Source: Rhodospirillales bacterium (GTDB taxonomy: Bacteria; Pseudomonadota; Alphaproteobacteria; Rhodospirillales; Shumkoniaceae). Taken from it: a stretch of 64,000 nt of DNA. Below, in pieces: positions 62,457-64,000 of the stretch. Location of the stretch: NCBI GenBank assembly GCA_028281785.1, contig JANQJG010000165.1:1-64000 (forward strand), given 5' to 3'. How positions within the stretch are numbered: position 1 is the first letter of the stretch; each line of letters starts with the position of its first letter. A program made the position numbers and the translations under genes. The notes beneath the pieces were generated by a model, which had not been told where the DNA came from, did no database searches, and saw nothing but the letters and a program-made list of their open reading frames with translations.

Positions 62457-62845
62457 GCGTGCCGAACCCCCCTGTGTCGACGGCGTGCCGACTCGTTCTT
62501 TCAGGTTGATGATCGAGATTCGAGATTCGCGCTTTTGGTGAGGCATAGAGGGCTCGAAAGGGCGGTTTTTCGGTCGGTGAAACCGCGAAAGAATCGGGCG
62601 GTTGTCTTTAATCCCGCGCAGGATCGTTTCTTTTTACAGTGTTGTCGCCAGGGATTTGTTTCGAATTCTTTAATATTGAGAATTATTCTTAAATACTGAG
62701 GAAAATAGTCGGGAATATCTACCTTGCAATCACTCTAAAATTTGGATACACCTAGCCCCGCGGACACTAACAAAATAGCCGTAATCGGCTGTCATAACCG
62801 TACTCTTTACAACCGATTCACGCAGCATTTTGGGGCTGTAGTGGG
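62457..62845. other. Gap before NuoL-like gene, no gene seen
   Basis: About 390 bp. A Fur-like word ATTGAGAATTATTCTT is at 62675-62690. The region 62640-62760 is AT-rich and probably holds the promoter of the gene that follows. Confidence 0.45.
62675..62690. promoter_or_regulatory. Fur-box-like site upstream of NuoL-like gene
   Basis: ATTGAGAATTATTCTT resembles the ATTGAGAAT-type Fur box. It lies 155 bp before the ATG at 62846. Confidence 0.35.
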
Positions 62846-64000
62846 ATGCTCGATACGCTCGCCTTTATCCTTATCGTCGTACCATTCATCGCCGCGCTAG
62901 GCTGTTATTTCCTGCGCGCAGAGGGGCTTCGCACGCCGATCATTCTGGCGACGAGCGCGCTCCTTGTCGTGGCGTTCCTGCTCCTGCTTGGCCAGGCGCC
63001 GGTCACCTATTCGCCGGAGACGCTGCTGGGCATCCCCATCCGGGAACTCATCCAGGTCGGGGATTTTCTCCTGCTCCTGCTGATCCTCTATTTCGGTGTT
63101 CGCCACAAGAGCGCATTGATCATGGGCTTTGCTGCCCTTCAGTTGGGCATGCTCGCCTATCTGGAGTTCGGCCTCAGCACCCATGAGTACGGCCATCCGA
63201 CCTTCTACATCGACAACCTGGCCCTGGTCATGGTGGCGATCATCACGCTGGTCGGCTGCGCCATCGCCATCCACGCCGTGCCCTATATGAAGGCGCATGA
63301 GGAGCATCTGCATCTCGAAAAGAGCCGCCAGCCGCAGTTCTTCTTCATCCTGATCCTGTTCCTCGGAGCGATGAACGGGCTGGTGCTCACCAACGACATC
63401 TCCTTCTTCTATTTCTTCTGGGAGATCACGACCGTCTGCTCGTTCCTGCTGATCGGTCATGACCGCACCGAGATCGCCACCCGCAACGCCGTCCGCGCGC
63501 TGTGGATGAACAGCCTTGGCGGCGTCGGCCTGATGGCCGCGATCCTGTGGTTCTATGCCAGCCTGGGCACCCTCGACATACAGCAGATCATCGCCGCGAG
63601 CCCGACCACGGCCTACATGATGATCCCGCTCGCGCTCCTCTGCTTCGGTGCGTTCACCAAGGCGGCGCAGGTTCCGTTCCAGAGCTGGCTGCTGGGCGCC
63701 ATGGTGGCGCCGACACCGGTCTCCGCCATGCTGCATTCGAGCACGATGGTCAAGGCCGGCGTCTACGCCGTGGTGCGTTTCGCGCCCGCCTTTGCCGACA
63801 CCTACCTTGGCTTGGCCGTGGCCTTCTGCGGCGCCTTCACCTTCCTGGCGACTGCGGCGCTTGCCATCGGCCAGAGCAACGGCAAGAAGATCCTGGCCTA
63901 CTCGACGATCAGCAATCTCGGGTTGATCGTCGCTTGCGCCGGGATCGGCACGCCGGCGGCGCTGACGGCGGCGATGCTGATCATCATCTTCCACGCCGTC
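62846..64000 (+). CDS. NuoL-like proton-translocating membrane subunit (partial)
   Basis: The ATG at 62846 opens a frame running to the window end, 385 codons seen, so the 3' part is missing. The protein is a multi-spanning membrane protein. It shows the antiporter-like subunit signature of the NuoL/MrpA/HyfB family in FYFFWEITTVCSFLLIGHD and FGAFTKAAQVPFQSWLLGAM, with APTPVSAMLHSSTMVKAGVY. This names a proton-pumping subunit of complex I, a membrane hydrogenase or a carbon-uptake DabB-like system. Which one cannot be told without the following genes; the N-terminal part before the motif is longer than in a bare MrpD. Confidence 0.8.
   Translation, partial: MLDTLAFILIVVPFIAALGCYFLRAEGLRTPIILATSALLVVAFLLLLGQAPVTYSPETLLGIPIRELIQVGDFLLLLLILYFGVRHKSALIMGFAALQLGMLAYLEFGLSTHEYGHPTFYIDNLALVMVAIITLVGCAIAIHAVPYMKAHEEHLHLEKSRQPQFFFILILFLGAMNGLVLTNDISFFYFFWEITTVCSFLLIGHDRTEIATRNAVRALWMNSLGGVGLMAAILWFYASLGTLDIQQIIAASPTTAYMMIPLALLCFGAFTKAAQVPFQSWLLGAMVAPTPVSAMLHSSTMVKAGVYAVVRFAPAFADTYLGLAVAFCGAFTFLATAALAIGQSNGKKILAYSTISNLGLIVACAGIGTPAALTAAMLIIIFHAV

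Overview
The window is GC-rich and compactly coded. It fits an alphaproteobacterium, probably of the Rhodospirillales type: TRAP transporter genes, an FCD-type GntR regulator, an alphaproteobacterial repeat style and a reverse-Dsr sulfur oxidation operon. No rRNA, tRNA or CRISPR array was recognised. The taxonomic guess rests on gene content only.

Layout. 1-4820: repeat-rich zone (four unlike hairpins in a row, a 280-bp dispersed repeat in two copies, a compound inverted repeat) around a minus-strand operon for a YeiH-type putative sulfate/sulfite exporter and two small membrane proteins. 4812-10780: GNAT acetyltransferase, HD-GYP protein, a Crp/Fnr-type regulator divergent from an SDR / DUF2141 / TVP38 / cupin cluster, and a sulfotransferase. 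11291-18267: a catabolic cassette with a threonine-synthase-like PLP enzyme, GntR-FCD regulator, a DctPQM TRAP importer and an N-acyl-D-amino-acid deacylase. 18278-24202: an accessory island in which a carbon-nitrogen hydrolase (nitrilase family) gene has been broken up. Its remnants flank a two-gene P-loop ATPase + TPR module and a gene with a PD-(D/E)XK-like nuclease motif, which looks like a small defence-type island. 24268-35695: transporter, kinase-like protein, universal stress protein, SDR, a very large two-TM coiled-coil protein built from 44 repeats of 25 residues, and RsgA.

35696-49534 (minus strand) is the centrepiece: dsrA-dsrB-dsrE-dsrF-dsrH-dsrC-dsrM-dsrK-dsrL-dsrJ-dsrO-dsrP-dsrN followed by a siroheme methyltransferase and a CbiX-type chelatase. 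DsrEFH and DsrL together with DsrC mark the oxidative (reverse) pathway. Stored or polysulfide sulfur is handed along DsrEFH to DsrC, oxidised to sulfite by siroheme DsrAB, and electrons go through DsrL and the DsrMKJOP membrane complex. The last genes supply siroheme or its amide. The sulfite/sulfate exporter-like gene at the other end of the window could serve the same physiology, but that link is inference.

50330-62174: small DUF protein, lipoprotein S41 protease, membrane adenylate-cyclase-domain protein, bactofilin-like membrane protein, two lipoproteins and a 1,697-residue FecR/Ig-repeat/DUF4114 surface protein. A frameshifted dctM remnant lies at 62301-62456, and the window ends inside a NuoL-like proton-pumping subunit gene (62846 onward).
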